Source of the DNA: Colwellia sp. M166
GTDB lineage: Bacteria; Pseudomonadota; Gammaproteobacteria; Enterobacterales; Alteromonadaceae
Assembly (NCBI RefSeq): GCF_024585285.1
Contig: NZ_CP040755.1
Location: 2,418,001-2,482,000 of the forward strand
Length of the DNA: 64,000 nucleotides
Reading direction: 5' to 3'
Part shown: positions 45,685 through 55,554 of the stretch, one piece after another
How the letters are laid out: each line of letters begins with the position of its first letter
How positions within the stretch are numbered: the stretch's first letter is position 1
Position numbers and translations under genes: made by a program
Notes under the pieces: model-generated
Database searches by the model: none
Seen by the model: only the letters and a program-made list of their open reading frames with translations
Told to the model about the DNA's origin: nothing

Positions 45685-46378
45685 AGCATTCCAATTATCG
45701 CTTGGAAAATATTTACGTTTTCCCAGTACAGAAGCTTTACCTTTTGGTATTAATGCTCGACGAGCTAGGGTGTACGAAGAACTGTTGTTTAATAATGTTA
45801 GTGGTTTTATCAACACCTGCTTCCCAGTATCAAAAAGTTTAACAACTTCAGCGGTATGGACAACCATTAGCCGTGCCTTTTTTAAAGATTGGCGTGCAAG
45901 ATCACCCTTTTTCAAGGATATACCTGAAGAGTTTTTACAGTACCTTCAGCAAAGCTCCACTTTGGATGATTTACCTGCTTGGTTTTTTGAGCTGGCCCAT
46001 TATGAATGGGTCGAACTATACATTGACACTGCAGACACACAACCAATAGCTCCGCAAGCAGGGGAAATCACCCTTAATCAGCCATTATTGCCGTTAATTT
46101 ATCAGTGGCCCGTTCATCAAATTTGTAAAGCATTTCAGCCAGAATCACCACAAGAAACTTGTTTAATTGTTTACCGAGATATAGATAATGAAACAAGGTT
46201 TATTGAAACAAATTCGGCCACTATCTTGCTGTTACAAATGCTAGCCGCGAAACCTTTATCTCAAGCAACACTCTATGAGAACTTAGCAACAGCATTTAAT
46301 CGTCCATGTGATGAGAAATTTAAAGGTTTTTGTCAGTCGATAGTGAAAGAGCTGTCTCAACAACAGGTTATTTTATAA
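45662..46378 (+). CDS. hvfC: DUF2063 partner protein HvfC/BufC
   Basis: This 238-residue protein starts within the end of hvfB (overlap 23 nt). It has the DUF2063 N-terminal domain (LRAFQLSLGKYLRFPSTEALPFGINARRARVYEELLFNNVSGFINTCFPV and FAHYEWVE-like LAHYEWVELYID) and a winged-helix-like C-terminal half. In MNIO pathways the partner recruits the precursor to the enzyme (family knowledge). It closes the hvfABC operon. Confidence 0.93.
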   Translation: MTVPNELRAFQLSLGKYLRFPSTEALPFGINARRARVYEELLFNNVSGFINTCFPVSKSLTTSAVWTTISRAFFKDWRARSPFFKDIPEEFLQYLQQSSTLDDLPAWFFELAHYEWVELYIDTADTQPIAPQAGEITLNQPLLPLIYQWPVHQICKAFQPESPQETCLIVYRDIDNETRFIETNSATILLLQMLAAKPLSQATLYENLATAFNRPCDEKFKGFCQSIVKELSQQQVIL

Positions 46379-46977
46379 GACCATAAGCAACTAACTTAAG
46401 AGAGTTTTCATAAAAAATTGCAGCTTGTTTACTGGCGTTAATGAGCATTCAGCTCGTGCGCAATAGCCTCCCTTCACTGAAGCGTTATTGCACTAACATC
46501 AGAAAAATGGTGGCGACTATTCAATTGACATCTTTGCGACTGGTTGCCCAACATGTAAAAAATCACGGCGCACTAACCAAAATTTGACTCCCCCTCAAAA
46601 AGTAAAATTAAGCTACTTGTTGTTAATTGCAACCAGCAGAATAATTAAATTTATAACGGTTAGATAGGAACTAATAGCAAGTCTATTAGATTTGTTCCCA
46701 CTCAGCGCTTTGAGAACAATGATCATTTTGTGAATATAGTTCTATATGAAGGAAATCAACGGCGGTTATCGAATCGCTGGTAAGCTCCCCAAGGTTGATT
46801 TTAAAAGCCTTACAGGCCACGTTATTGATGTCGACAAGGTTATCACAAGGATGTGAGTCATTAGAACAACGCAGGAGCAGTTGTCGAGAATAACCATTAC
46901 CTTCAATCAATGCCTTGCCGCTAAACCTTTTCAACTTCACTGAACGGGAACAAACTTAGTAGCATTGGTATAAAACC
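46379..46977. other. Intergenic region with a long dispersed repeat
   Basis: This 599-bp gap between hvfC and the second anti-sigma gene (convergent) is half occupied by copy C of the TACCAA repeat (46675-46970). The first 295 bp show no gene and no clear terminator for hvfC. Confidence 0.5.
46675..46970. repeat. Long copy C of the TACCAA-ended dispersed repeat
   Basis: The left end is TAGCAAGTCTATTAGATTTG (one mismatch in TACCAA). The right end, on the other strand, is TACCAATGCTACTAAGTTTG. The interior matches copies A and B, with small deletions. The right end lies 10 nt from the second anti-sigma stop codon. Confidence 0.85.
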
Positions 46978-47184
46978 CTATTCATCGAACTCATTTTCAT
47001 CTTTACTGTTATTACCTCGGACATAATCGAGACTAATATGTCGAATACTCTCCATCTGTTTGCCAAAATTACGGCACGCTGAGCACATAGCAGTATGCAT
47101 TGTTAGTGTTGTTTTTTCCTTCAAAGTCAACTTACGCTCCTGGGCATCGGATAAAAGTCGTGTTGCTTGTTTGCAATTCATCAT
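46978..47184 (-). CDS. Short zinc-finger anti-sigma factor (second copy)
   Basis: This 68-residue protein begins MMNCKQATRLLSDAQERKLT and carries the H-X3-C-X2-C motif as MHTAMCSACRNF, as in zf-HC2 anti-sigma factors. It has no membrane segment. It follows the second ECF gene by 5 nt and is probably its cognate anti-sigma. It may sense metal or oxidants through the zinc site. Confidence 0.85.
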   Translation of the reverse strand: MMNCKQATRLLSDAQERKLTLKEKTTLTMHTAMCSACRNFGKQMESIRHISLDYVRGNNSKDENEFDE

Positions 47185-47189
47185 TGCTA

Positions 47190-47825
47190 CTACTCCTGTT
47201 TAAACCATTTATTCTCTAAGCATTCTCTTAGGCGAACTCTTGCTCGATAGAGCATAACGTGCAGATTGCTAGTAGAAATATCCAACGTACTACAAATTTC
47301 AGTACTTTCAAGTTCAAGGAACTCTCGCATCATGAAAAGTTGAGCCAAGTTTTCAGGTAAACCTGCCAAACATGTTTCGAATACTCTCCAGAAATGTTCG
47401 TCTTTCACCGACTCCATAGGTGCTGTCCACCCAATAGGTCGTTCTTCTAAATGCCAAAAACCACGCTCATTAAATAAAGTATCTGATATATCATCTGAGT
47501 CGTCATCAGAAAATTCACTGATGTTTATTTCTCTTTTTCGCTTGCGTAATATATCGATGATTTTATTCTTTAGAATAGCGAAAACCCATGTTTTGAAAGC
47601 TGATTTTCGACCAAAAGATGCTCTGTTTTTGTGTGCTGCTATCAAAGCTTCTTGCACAGCATCTTCTGCTAGCCCTTCATCTTTTAATTGTAATGACGCA
47701 AACTTATGCATATCTCGCCTTACTTTATTCATAAATTCTGCATCGTCAAATTTATTTTTTATAGTTGCAAAGTTTTGCCTTTCTGAATCATTTATTACCA
47801 TTAACCGCGCACCTTTATAGCTCAT
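47190..47825 (-). CDS. ECF-type RNA polymerase sigma factor (second copy)
   Basis: This 211-residue protein (alternative start ATG at 47801, MVINDSERQN) has region 2 (LKDEGLAEDAVQEALIAAHKNRASF, SAFKTWVFAILKNKIIDILRKRKREI) and region 4 (LPENLAQLFMMREFLELESTEICSTLDISTSNLHVMLYRARVRLRECLE). It pairs with the zinc-finger protein next to it. A TGTAAGAA/CGTCTA promoter-like pair upstream resembles the one before hvfA, so it may control itself and the hvfABC operon, which it faces across one repeat. Confidence 0.9.
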   Translation of the reverse strand: MSYKGARLMVINDSERQNFATIKNKFDDAEFMNKVRRDMHKFASLQLKDEGLAEDAVQEALIAAHKNRASFGRKSAFKTWVFAILKNKIIDILRKRKREINISEFSDDDSDDISDTLFNERGFWHLEERPIGWTAPMESVKDEHFWRVFETCLAGLPENLAQLFMMREFLELESTEICSTLDISTSNLHVMLYRARVRLRECLENKWFKQE

Positions 47826-47927
47826 TTTTTACAGCGCTATATAATGGAGCGCAATATTATATAAAGAAAGTTACCATCGTTTACAATCAAGAGGTTCTAA
47901 CTCCTTAAACTCTCTAATACTTTAAAT

Positions 47928-47955
47928 TAGACGGATGAAAGGTAAGTTTCTTACA
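47928..47955 (-). promoter_or_regulatory. Candidate autoregulatory ECF promoter of the second sigma gene
   Basis: Minus strand: TGTAAGAA (47955-47948), 14 nt, CGTCTA (47933-47928). It is about 100 nt before the sigma gene start. The -35 octamer is identical to that before hvfA. Confidence 0.5.
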
Positions 47956-48062
47956 AAACAGTTACTCTTGATAGTGTTTTTTACTTGTTTATAAGTACAT
48001 CTAAATAACGATATTCAATAATAATTAGCTTAAGATTATAGGTTTTATTAATAGCCCCCAAC

Positions 48063-49829
48063 CTATTTGCCGTAATTTAGGTACTTGTTTTTATCATTGC
48101 CAAGATAAAGCGTTAATAATTTATCAGGGGCGCTAGGTAAATCAACACTGAGCAGTAAACCCGGTGTATGATTGAAGTTTAAATCAATGCCCGTACAGTG
48201 AAATTTAGCACCCAATTTATGATACTGCTTCAATAATACTGGAATATCTTTGTTGTCTTGTTCAATGCCCATGACCAATGCTGATAATTGACTCAGTTCT
48301 AGTGGCTCAGCGTTAATAAAATCTTTTACTTCAGGATGAAGTTGCCCATCAAACCTTGCTTTAGCCTTAACGCCACTGCCCGTTGTTACCATAACTTCAT
48401 TCATCAAGGCCACTGAACGTGGGTCATATAATTTACTTAGAGATACCGTACCATACAAGGTTCTATATCGAGGATTTTGGCCAACAAAAGCGCCTATGCC
48501 TTTCCATAATAATAGCAAGCCATGAAAACTGTTCTGGTGCGCTTCTACGATAAATGATCGTCCCATTTCTAAACAGGGCTGTTGTTGATTAATAAATTTA
48601 GCCTGAAAGTGAAACATTTGTGAGAGATAGAGTTGAGATACACCACCATTTTTTTGCAATAAATCTGTTTGACCAATTCGATACGCGCCAATAATTTCTT
48701 CCTCTTTATGATCGAAGATGAATAAGTGCATATAAGTCGCATCAAATTTATCAGTATCACAAGATTCACCACTACCTTCATTTAGTTTTCGAAAGGTAAT
48801 TTCTCGCAAACGGGCAATTTCTTGCACACAAACAGGTATTTGATGCTGATAACCGTAATACACAGAAAAAGATTTAAAATCTAATAGGTGTTGCTTACTT
48901 GGTAAGTGAGATAACTCAGCTATGATTACTGAACTGTTTGCCGGTGGAATAATGTCTCTAAATGAGCTTGTTTCATCATTTTTTTGCCAGGGCCTAAAGT
49001 AATTTTCATCATTTAAATAACATTGCAGTCGAACAAAATCATTCATTTTTTCAATATCACCAAATTGTTTGAGTTGTTTAGGTTGAATTAAATTGTTTGT
49101 TTTTAAGCTGATATGATGCTGCTGTAATTTCAACATTTCACGCGCCAGCATTAATAAACGAAAGCGATAATAAATTCGGCCCATTCGATGAAATAGCTTA
49201 CTATTAGTGCCAGATATGAACACAGGTAAAATGGGGGTTGCTGTTTTAGTGGCAATTTTAACGGCCAACCGATTCCAATCACCATCTGTTATTCGTTGTT
49301 TATCGGAATGATAAAAAGACACTCTTCCTGCAGGAAAAATAACTAATAATCCTTCATGTTTGATATGTCTAAAACACTGCTTAATTGCTGAGTTATTTAT
49401 TGCTACTTGAGGTTTTAAGGGGTTGGCAAAAATAAAGTAATCATCAATTTCTTTAAACATTTTTAGACCGACATTGGCCATTATTTTAGTATCTGAGCGT
49501 AATGAAGTAAGTAAGTGCGCAATAATAACCCCCTCAATCATACCGTAAGGATGATTACATACCACAATGCATCGTCCAGTAAGAGGAGTTTTAGCTATAA
49601 TACTTTCACCACCAGAGATTTGAACGCCTAATGCTGCTAGCAACTGCATCGAAAATTTTTGTTTGTCCAACCCCGATAATTGACAAGATAGGTATATCTT
49701 TCGTAATTTTGTTATGCCCAATAATCTATCAAGCAAGGGGCCAAGTACCTTCAGAAAAGCACCCGATAAGTTATTAGATGCTATAGAGGATATTCGTAAA
49801 TCTGAAAGTGATTTTTCATGATTATTCAT
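48063..49829 (-). CDS. olsF: Bifunctional ornithine lipid synthase OlsF-like (acyltransferase fusion)
   Basis: This 588-residue protein joins two acyltransferases. The N-terminal half is PlsC-like (VVCNHPYGMIEGVIIAHLL and FPAGRVSFYHS), an OlsA-type lyso-ornithine lipid acyltransferase. The C-terminal half is GNAT/OlsB-like (EIARLREITFRKLNEGSGE, YMHLFIFDH, EIIGAYRIGQTDLL, LEMGRSFIVEAHQ). OlsF in Serratia has this architecture and makes ornithine lipids, phosphorus-free membrane lipids (family knowledge). A basic hypothetical protein is encoded 33 nt upstream. Confidence 0.85.
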   Translation of the reverse strand: MNNHEKSLSDLRISSIASNNLSGAFLKVLGPLLDRLLGITKLRKIYLSCQLSGLDKQKFSMQLLAALGVQISGGESIIAKTPLTGRCIVVCNHPYGMIEGVIIAHLLTSLRSDTKIMANVGLKMFKEIDDYFIFANPLKPQVAINNSAIKQCFRHIKHEGLLVIFPAGRVSFYHSDKQRITDGDWNRLAVKIATKTATPILPVFISGTNSKLFHRMGRIYYRFRLLMLAREMLKLQQHHISLKTNNLIQPKQLKQFGDIEKMNDFVRLQCYLNDENYFRPWQKNDETSSFRDIIPPANSSVIIAELSHLPSKQHLLDFKSFSVYYGYQHQIPVCVQEIARLREITFRKLNEGSGESCDTDKFDATYMHLFIFDHKEEEIIGAYRIGQTDLLQKNGGVSQLYLSQMFHFQAKFINQQQPCLEMGRSFIVEAHQNSFHGLLLLWKGIGAFVGQNPRYRTLYGTVSLSKLYDPRSVALMNEVMVTTGSGVKAKARFDGQLHPEVKDFINAEPLELSQLSALVMGIEQDNKDIPVLLKQYHKLGAKFHCTGIDLNFNHTPGLLLSVDLPSAPDKLLTLYLGNDKNKYLNYGK

Positions 49830-49862
49830 AATAAAATCATTACCATAACGATATAAATTAAA

Positions 49863-50174
49863 CTAAGTATGTTTTGAGTTATTAAAGAATAACATCATAA
49901 AAACATCTTTTAGGCTCGCATTAAGCAACCAAGAGCTAAAGCTATTTTTTTGCTTTTTAGCCGAACGTGCTACTTTTTTAGCATTTTTTATAGAGGCGTT
50001 AGATTGCTGTTTTTTTTGCTGGGTTTTGATAGAAATTTGATGACGGCGCTCTTGAGCTGCATTAGCGCGCTCAGTAAAGCTACTTCTAGCCTCAGAACTC
50101 ATAGTTGATAGTATACTGCCGCTACTACCCGCTTTACCTTTCACTTTAGTTCTAGGTCTTGGCGTACTACACAT
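49863..50174 (-). CDS. Basic, Lys/Ser/Gln-rich hypothetical protein
   Basis: The start chosen is ATG at 50174 (MCSTPRPRTKVKGKAGSSG), preceded by a GGGGG-rich ribosome-binding site, giving 103 residues. It is strongly basic and low in complexity (QERRHQISIKTQQKKQQSN, KKVARSAKKQK), with a hydrophobic C-terminal stretch (DVFMMLFFNNS). The family is not recognised. It lies 33 nt upstream of olsF on the same strand and shares an upstream candidate ECF promoter. Confidence 0.6.
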   Translation of the reverse strand: MCSTPRPRTKVKGKAGSSGSILSTMSSEARSSFTERANAAQERRHQISIKTQQKKQQSNASIKNAKKVARSAKKQKNSFSSWLLNASLKDVFMMLFFNNSKHT

Positions 50175-50242
50175 ATTAACCCCCGATACATTAGATGTTA
50201 TTAAATTTAAAATCAGCATGCATGTTTTTCATGCTTTAGTTT

Positions 50243-50271
50243 TAGATGTCAAAAAAACCTTATAAGTTACA
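50243..50271 (-). promoter_or_regulatory. Candidate ECF-type promoter of the basic protein-olsF unit
   Basis: Minus strand: TGTAACTT (50271-50264), 15 nt, CATCTA (50248-50243), about 69 nt before the start at 50174. Spacing and shape match the sites before hvfA and the second sigma gene. Confidence 0.45.
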
Positions 50272-50640
50272 AAAATTGGCAAATAAAAACACATTATTGA
50301 TAAACACTTTAATTATCAGATAAATACTAAAGACTGTTCATTGATAAATTTTTCAATAATTGGATTTAGATTTAAAGCTGTGGTGTGAAAGTCTTGATCA
50401 AGATAACCCAGCCTACTAATTAAAATTTTGTTGGTGTTGCAAAGTTATCGCCAACCGAGGTACAAGACGCCAAAAACAAAGTTATTAATAACTTAAATTA
50501 TTTTAAGCAACATAGTTCATCCTTTTTAGTTGTCTTGGCAACACACAACCATCAAATAGTCATCGATAACTCTTTTATCTTCCTCATTGAGATTTAAACT
50601 TTCCACCCCCAAGTTTTACTTTTTTTATATTTAAAAACTA

Positions 50641-50874
50641 AGAAAGATATTCTGGTCAAGCGACATAGTACACATTTATGAAAGAAGTGCTCGAAAATGG
50701 ATTTTGGCTAGTTTAGCTAACTGTTATTTTGCTATAGGAAGTGAAGTAAATGCCGAGCATTATGAAGAAAGTTTCTTAGCAGAAGATCTTGCTGATTGGG
50801 AGCAATACACTTTTAATTAAGGAAAAATTACAGCCCAAAAAGCGTTTGAAAAATTAGAGGCCTTGAGAAACTAG
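50641..50874 (+). pseudogene. Decayed reading frame, possible antitoxin-like tail
   Basis: One frame reads AEHYEESFLAEDLADWEQYT, a TAA at 50818-50820, then in the same frame GKITAQKAFEKLEALRN and a TAG at 50872. The charged helical text looks coding and resembles C-terminal tails of small CopG/RelB-type antitoxins. No start codon or 5' end is evident. The family call is weak. Confidence 0.3.
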
Positions 50875-50930
50875 TAGCGTATTTTATTGGCTTGTAAATT
50901 TTAACAACTACCTTCGGATAAAATTTTAAA

Positions 50931-50961
50931 AAAGTGGAAACTCGATCAGAGTTTCCACTTT
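50931..50961 (-). terminator. Terminator of the deoR-glmS operon
   Basis: A 13-bp stem (AAAGTGGAAACTC / GAGTTTCCACTTT) with a 5-nt loop, followed by a T-run on the minus strand. Confidence 0.8.
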
Positions 50962-51076
50962 CCAACCTTATTTAGAATTTAAAAAATGTCGAAAAACAAT
51001 AAAGTTTGTAACCTTGGGGTGATCGCTTCGCCCCTTTATTGTCCTGCGACAAAAAAATTACTAATAAGTGCTTATA

Positions 51077-52909
51077 TTATTCAACCGTCACTGATTTTGC
51101 TAAGTTACGCGGCTGATCAACATCAGTACCTTTAATTATTGCGACATAGTAAGACAATAATTGTAGTGGTAAGGTATATACGATGGGTGCAATGATATCG
51201 TCACAATGCGGAACATTAATAACCTTCATGGTGTCATCACTACTAAAGTTAGCACTAGCATCAGCAAAGACATACATTAAGCCGCCACGTGCACGAACTT
51301 CTTCAACATTTGATTTTAATTTTTCAATTAAATCATTTTTTGGTGCCACAACAATAACCGGCATTTCGGCATCAATTAACGCTAATGGACCATGTTTAAG
51401 TTCACCTGCAGCATAAGCTTCAGCATGAATATATGAAATTTCTTTCAGCTTCAATGCACCTTCCATTGCGATAGGGTACTGATCGCCACGGCCTAAAAAC
51501 AATGCATGCTGCTTGTCAGCAAAATCTTCAGCTAAGTCTTCAATAGAGCCCGCAAGCGCTAATACTTCTTCAAGCTTATTAGGTAAAGTCATCAACGATA
51601 GTGCAATTTCGTTTTGCTTATCTTGTGACATACCGTGATGTTGACCAATGGCTAAGGTCATCATTAACAAACCAACAAGTTGTGTGGTAAAGGCTTTGGT
51701 TGATGCTACACCAATTTCTGCACCCGCTTTGGTCATAAAGGCCAAATCTGATTCACGTACTAAAGAAGAGCCCGCAACATTACAAATAGTTAAGCTTGCA
51801 CGGTAACCTATTTCTTTTGCTAAACGCAAAGCAGCTAAAGTGTCAGCGGTTTCACCCGATTGTGAAATAGTGACTAGTAAGGCATTTTTAGGCACATGAG
51901 ATTGGCGATATCTAAACTCACTGGCAATTTCAATATTACATGAAACACCTGCAAGGGCTTCTAACCAATAACGCGCCACCATACCTGAATGGTAGCTTGT
52001 ACCACAGGCAATAATTTGCACATGTTCAATTTCTTGAAAAATAGCATCGGCGCCATCACCAAAAGTTTGAATATCTAGTACATTACCTAATAAACGACCT
52101 TCTAAAGCGTTACGAATAGCGGTCGGCTGCTCGTAAGTTTCTTTTAGCATGTAATGACGGTATTCACCTTTATCGCCCGTGTCATGACTCACTTCTGACT
52201 CTTTTGCTTCGCGCACTACTGGCTTGCCGTCAGTATCAAAAATATTAACTTCAAAACGGGTAACTTCTGCAACATCACCTTCTTCTAAGAAGGAAAATTT
52301 ACGAGTAACAGGTAATAGCGCCAACATGTCTGAGGCAATAAAGTTTTCACCAACACCATAACCAATCACTAATGGGCTGCCTGAACGCGCAACCACAACA
52401 CGGTCTTTATCACGAGTATCAACAACAACTGTGCCATAAGCACCTTCTAATTGCTTAGCTGTAATTTGCACCGCACTTAACAAGCTATCAGCCGTTTTTA
52501 GTTCATGATGAACTAAATGTGCGATAACTTCGGTGTCTGTTTCAGAGGTAAAGATATAACCTAAAGCTTGTAAACGTGTGCGTAAAGCATCATGGTTTTC
52601 AATAATACCATTGTGCACAACAGCTATCGTCTCTGATGATACATGTGGATGAGCATTAATTTCGCTTGGTGCGCCATGTGTTGCCCAACGTGTATGCGCA
52701 ATGCCAGTACCACCAACAATTGGACTAGCTTGTAACGCATCAGCAAGTTCTTGCACCTTACCTAAACGACGAGCACGCTTAAGTTGATTATCATTATCAA
52801 CAATCGCCACACCAGCAGAATCATAACCACGATATTCTAATCGTTTTAAGCCTTCTACTAAAATGTCTGCTACATCACGTTGTGCGACAGCACCAACAAT
52901 TCCACACAT
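51077..52909 (-). CDS. glmS: Glutamine-fructose-6-phosphate aminotransferase GlmS
   Basis: This 610-residue enzyme starts [10 protein letters not shown]; after Met removal Cys becomes the N-terminal nucleophile of the glutaminase domain. [18 protein letters not shown] and two SIS isomerase domains ([64 protein letters not shown]) follow. It makes glucosamine-6-phosphate, the first step to UDP-GlcNAc. It lies 15 nt after a DeoR-family gene, in an operon with it. Confidence 0.98.
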   Translation of the reverse strand: MCGIVGAVAQRDVADILVEGLKRLEYRGYDSAGVAIVDNDNQLKRARRLGKVQELADALQASPIVGGTGIAHTRWATHGAPSEINAHPHVSSETIAVVHNGIIENHDALRTRLQALGYIFTSETDTEVIAHLVHHELKTADSLLSAVQITAKQLEGAYGTVVVDTRDKDRVVVARSGSPLVIGYGVGENFIASDMLALLPVTRKFSFLEEGDVAEVTRFEVNIFDTDGKPVVREAKESEVSHDTGDKGEYRHYMLKETYEQPTAIRNALEGRLLGNVLDIQTFGDGADAIFQEIEHVQIIACGTSYHSGMVARYWLEALAGVSCNIEIASEFRYRQSHVPKNALLVTISQSGETADTLAALRLAKEIGYRASLTICNVAGSSLVRESDLAFMTKAGAEIGVASTKAFTTQLVGLLMMTLAIGQHHGMSQDKQNEIALSLMTLPNKLEEVLALAGSIEDLAEDFADKQHALFLGRGDQYPIAMEGALKLKEISYIHAEAYAAGELKHGPLALIDAEMPVIVVAPKNDLIEKLKSNVEEVRARGGLMYVFADASANFSSDDTMKVINVPHCDDIIAPIVYTLPLQLLSYYVAIIKGTDVDQPRNLAKSVTVE

Positions 52910-52924
52910 ATTCTCTATCCTTTT

Positions 52925-53686
52925 TTAACTGGCGATAACGAGGTTAACACCCTGTTTAATTATTTCATTTCGCACGTTTTCAGGCATATCTGCATCTGTG
53001 ATCAACGTGTGAATTTTGCCCCAAGGTAATTCTAAATTAGGGATTTTTCGATTAAGTTTTTCTGAATCTAACATGACAATAACTTCACGCGACACTTCGG
53101 CCATGACACGGCTTAAGCCCAATAATTCATTAAATGTTGTTGTGCCACGTGCTAAATCAATACCGTCAGCACCAATGAATAGCTGATCAAAATCATAAGA
53201 ACGTAAAACACTTTCTGCGACTTGCCCTTGGAAAGATTCTGAATGCGGATCCCAAGTACCACCGGTCATCAATAATGTCGGTTCATTTTCTAAGGCATGT
53301 AAGTCAGAAGCAATAGCAAGCGAGTTGGTCATCACAACTAAGCCTTGTTTAGCACTTAGTTCTCGCACCAAAGCTGATGTTGTACTTCCGCTATCTAAAA
53401 TAATACGATTATGATCTCGGATCAGCGACGCTGCCGTTTTCGCTATAATTATCTTTCGTTTCGAAACTTTTTCGGTTTTAGGTTCAATTATTTCATTAGG
53501 TAATGGTACCGCACCACCATACCTTCGTAGCAGTAAACCACTATTTTCTAATACGGCTAAGTCCTTACGAATGGTAACTTCTGAGGTATCAAACTTTTTT
53601 GCAAGGCTATCAACACTTACTTCACCTAGGTTGCTTAACTCCGCAATAATAGTATGGCGGCGTTGTTGCGTATTTCGTTTTGACAT
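52925..53686 (-). CDS. DeoR-family transcriptional regulator upstream of glmS
   Basis: This 253-residue protein has an N-terminal DeoR HTH (RHTIIAELSNLGEVSVDSLAKKFDTSEVTIRKDLAVLENSGLLLRRYGGAVPL) and a C-terminal sugar-phosphate sensor domain (ILDSGSTTSALVRELS, VMTNSLAIASDL, LMTGGTWDPHSESFQG, LFIGADGIDLARGTTTFNELL). DeoR proteins sense phosphorylated sugars. Being first in the operon with glmS, it probably controls amino-sugar synthesis. Confidence 0.92.
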   Translation of the reverse strand: MSKRNTQQRRHTIIAELSNLGEVSVDSLAKKFDTSEVTIRKDLAVLENSGLLLRRYGGAVPLPNEIIEPKTEKVSKRKIIIAKTAASLIRDHNRIILDSGSTTSALVRELSAKQGLVVMTNSLAIASDLHALENEPTLLMTGGTWDPHSESFQGQVAESVLRSYDFDQLFIGADGIDLARGTTTFNELLGLSRVMAEVSREVIVMLDSEKLNRKIPNLELPWGKIHTLITDADMPENVRNEIIKQGVNLVIAS

Positions 53687-53890
53687 TGCTTTCGTTTTAC
53701 TCTTAAAAAGTTTCGATTTAAAACTTAGCTATTAAAACAAAAGCTGAAAATAAAAACAATATTTATCTAAAGATCGGACATCAATATATGAGGAAAATCA
53801 ATAAACTTAGTTACGTTTGCACAGTAACCTCGTGTTATCTCTATTATTCATCTTTTATTGCTGTGAGGTGATGATTTTTCAATAAAGTAA

Positions 53891-53924
53891 AAATAAAAAT
53901 GCACTAGCTTTTAAACTAGTGCAT
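53891..53924 (-). terminator. Terminator of glmU
   Basis: A perfect stem, ATGCACTAG / CTAGTGCAT, followed on the minus strand by TTTTATTT. It lies about 40 nt after the glmU stop codon. Confidence 0.85.
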
Positions 53925-53962
53925 TTATAGCAAAATATGTCGTGATTAATGTCGTTACTACG

Positions 53963-55324
53963 TTATTTTTTGCTAGGTCGTTGCCAACCAGGAATATTAC
54001 GCTGCTTACCTCGTGCAACACTTAATTCATTATCCGCAACATTTTTAACAATAACTGAACCTGCGCCTGTTGTTGCCATTTCGCCAATGGTCACCGGTGC
54101 CACTAATGAAGTATTTGAACCAATAAAAGCGCCAGCACCAATAATGGTTTTCGATTTATTTATGCCATCATAATTACACGTAATCGTGCCTGCACCGATA
54201 TTTGCCTTAGGGCCTATTTCAGCATCACCTAAATAAGACAAGTGACCTGCTTTTGCACCTTCACCTAAAGTCGTTTTTTTCATTTCGACAAAATTACCGA
54301 CATGGGCATCACGTTTTAATTCTGAACCAGGACGAATACGCGCAAAAGGACCAACAGAGGCTAATTCACCAATAATGGCATCTTCAACAATGCTATTTGG
54401 CTTAATTTCAGCATTTTTACCGATACGGCAATTTTTAAGAATGCAATTCGCGCCAATAATAGCATGCTCTGCAATTTCAACATCGCCCTCAAAAATACAA
54501 TTAATATCAATGACAACTTCTTGGCCGACAGTAACCTTACCGCGAATATCGATGCGATTAGGGTCACGTAACGTAGCGCCAGCAATCATTAACTCTTCCG
54601 CTTTCCTTAATTGATATGCGCGTTCCAAACCGGCCAATTGTACGCGGTTATTAGCACCTTCCACTTCAATTTCACTATCTGGATGAGCGGTAGCAATTAG
54701 CTTACCCTCTTGATGACATGCAGCAATAATATCGGTTAAATAGTACTCGCCTTGGGCATTATCGCTGGATAAGTTTGATAACCAACGCTTTAGGTCACCG
54801 CCATTCGCTAACAAAATACCGGTATTGGCTTCGTTAATAAGTAATTGCTCTGGGGTGGCATCTTTTTGCTCAACAATACCCACTACGGTGCCGACGCTAT
54901 CACGCATAATGCGACCGTAGCCAGCAGGGTTCGCTAAATGTACTGTTAATAATGCCATGCCATTGTCAGGCTTAGCGGCAATTAAACGCTGTAATGTACT
55001 CACTTTCGTTAAAGGTACATCGCCATAAAGCACTAACACATCTTCTTCATCAGTTAAAAATGGTGATGCCATATCAACGGCATGGCCAGTACCAAGTTGT
55101 TCTTTTTGTTCGACAAAAATTAAATCATCACCGGTAATTTTACTTTTTAACACATCACCGCCAAAACCATAAACTACATAGGTATTTGTTGCTTCAACTT
55201 GGCGGGCGGCATCAATAACATGCGCTACCATAGGTTTATCAGCAACAGCATGAAGTACTTTAGGTAATGAAGAACGCATGCGAGTACCTTTACCCGCGGC
55301 TAAAACAACAACAGAGAGAGCCAT
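53963..55324 (-). CDS. glmU: Bifunctional UDP-N-acetylglucosamine pyrophosphorylase/acetyltransferase GlmU
   Basis: This 453-residue enzyme has the N-terminal uridylyltransferase motif [18 protein letters not shown] and a C-terminal left-handed beta-helix with hexapeptide repeats ([51 protein letters not shown]). It acetylates glucosamine-1-phosphate and couples it to UTP, giving UDP-GlcNAc for wall and LPS. It is upstream of deoR-glmS on the same strand but separated by its own terminator. Confidence 0.98.
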   Translation of the reverse strand: MALSVVVLAAGKGTRMRSSLPKVLHAVADKPMVAHVIDAARQVEATNTYVVYGFGGDVLKSKITGDDLIFVEQKEQLGTGHAVDMASPFLTDEEDVLVLYGDVPLTKVSTLQRLIAAKPDNGMALLTVHLANPAGYGRIMRDSVGTVVGIVEQKDATPEQLLINEANTGILLANGGDLKRWLSNLSSDNAQGEYYLTDIIAACHQEGKLIATAHPDSEIEVEGANNRVQLAGLERAYQLRKAEELMIAGATLRDPNRIDIRGKVTVGQEVVIDINCIFEGDVEIAEHAIIGANCILKNCRIGKNAEIKPNSIVEDAIIGELASVGPFARIRPGSELKRDAHVGNFVEMKKTTLGEGAKAGHLSYLGDAEIGPKANIGAGTITCNYDGINKSKTIIGAGAFIGSNTSLVAPVTIGEMATTGAGSVIVKNVADNELSVARGKQRNIPGWQRPSKK

Positions 55325-55554
55325 AATAATTCCGTTTTATATATAATTAGGTGATGAATAAAAACATTGTAGCGTTATTTTAAGTGCCACACGATTAAAA
55401 TACTATCAACGTAGTGAGTTAAATTAACTCACTTTATTTTAGCTAAAAGAACAAGTACTTGAATATCGCATATCAACGCTATTTGGGTATATACTACGCA
55501 CACAGAAAATACGATAAGCATACCCATTACTTATTGCACTAGGACCCCCGATAA

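Larger units (their letters stand above)
50175..51076. other. 902-bp gene-poor region between the olsF unit and glmS
   Basis: It contains a candidate ECF promoter (50243-50271, minus strand), a decayed reading frame (50641-50874) and the glmS terminator (50931-50961). A further GC-rich hairpin (GGGG ... CCCC around 51017-51036) lies near the glmS stop. No intact gene was found. Confidence 0.5.
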
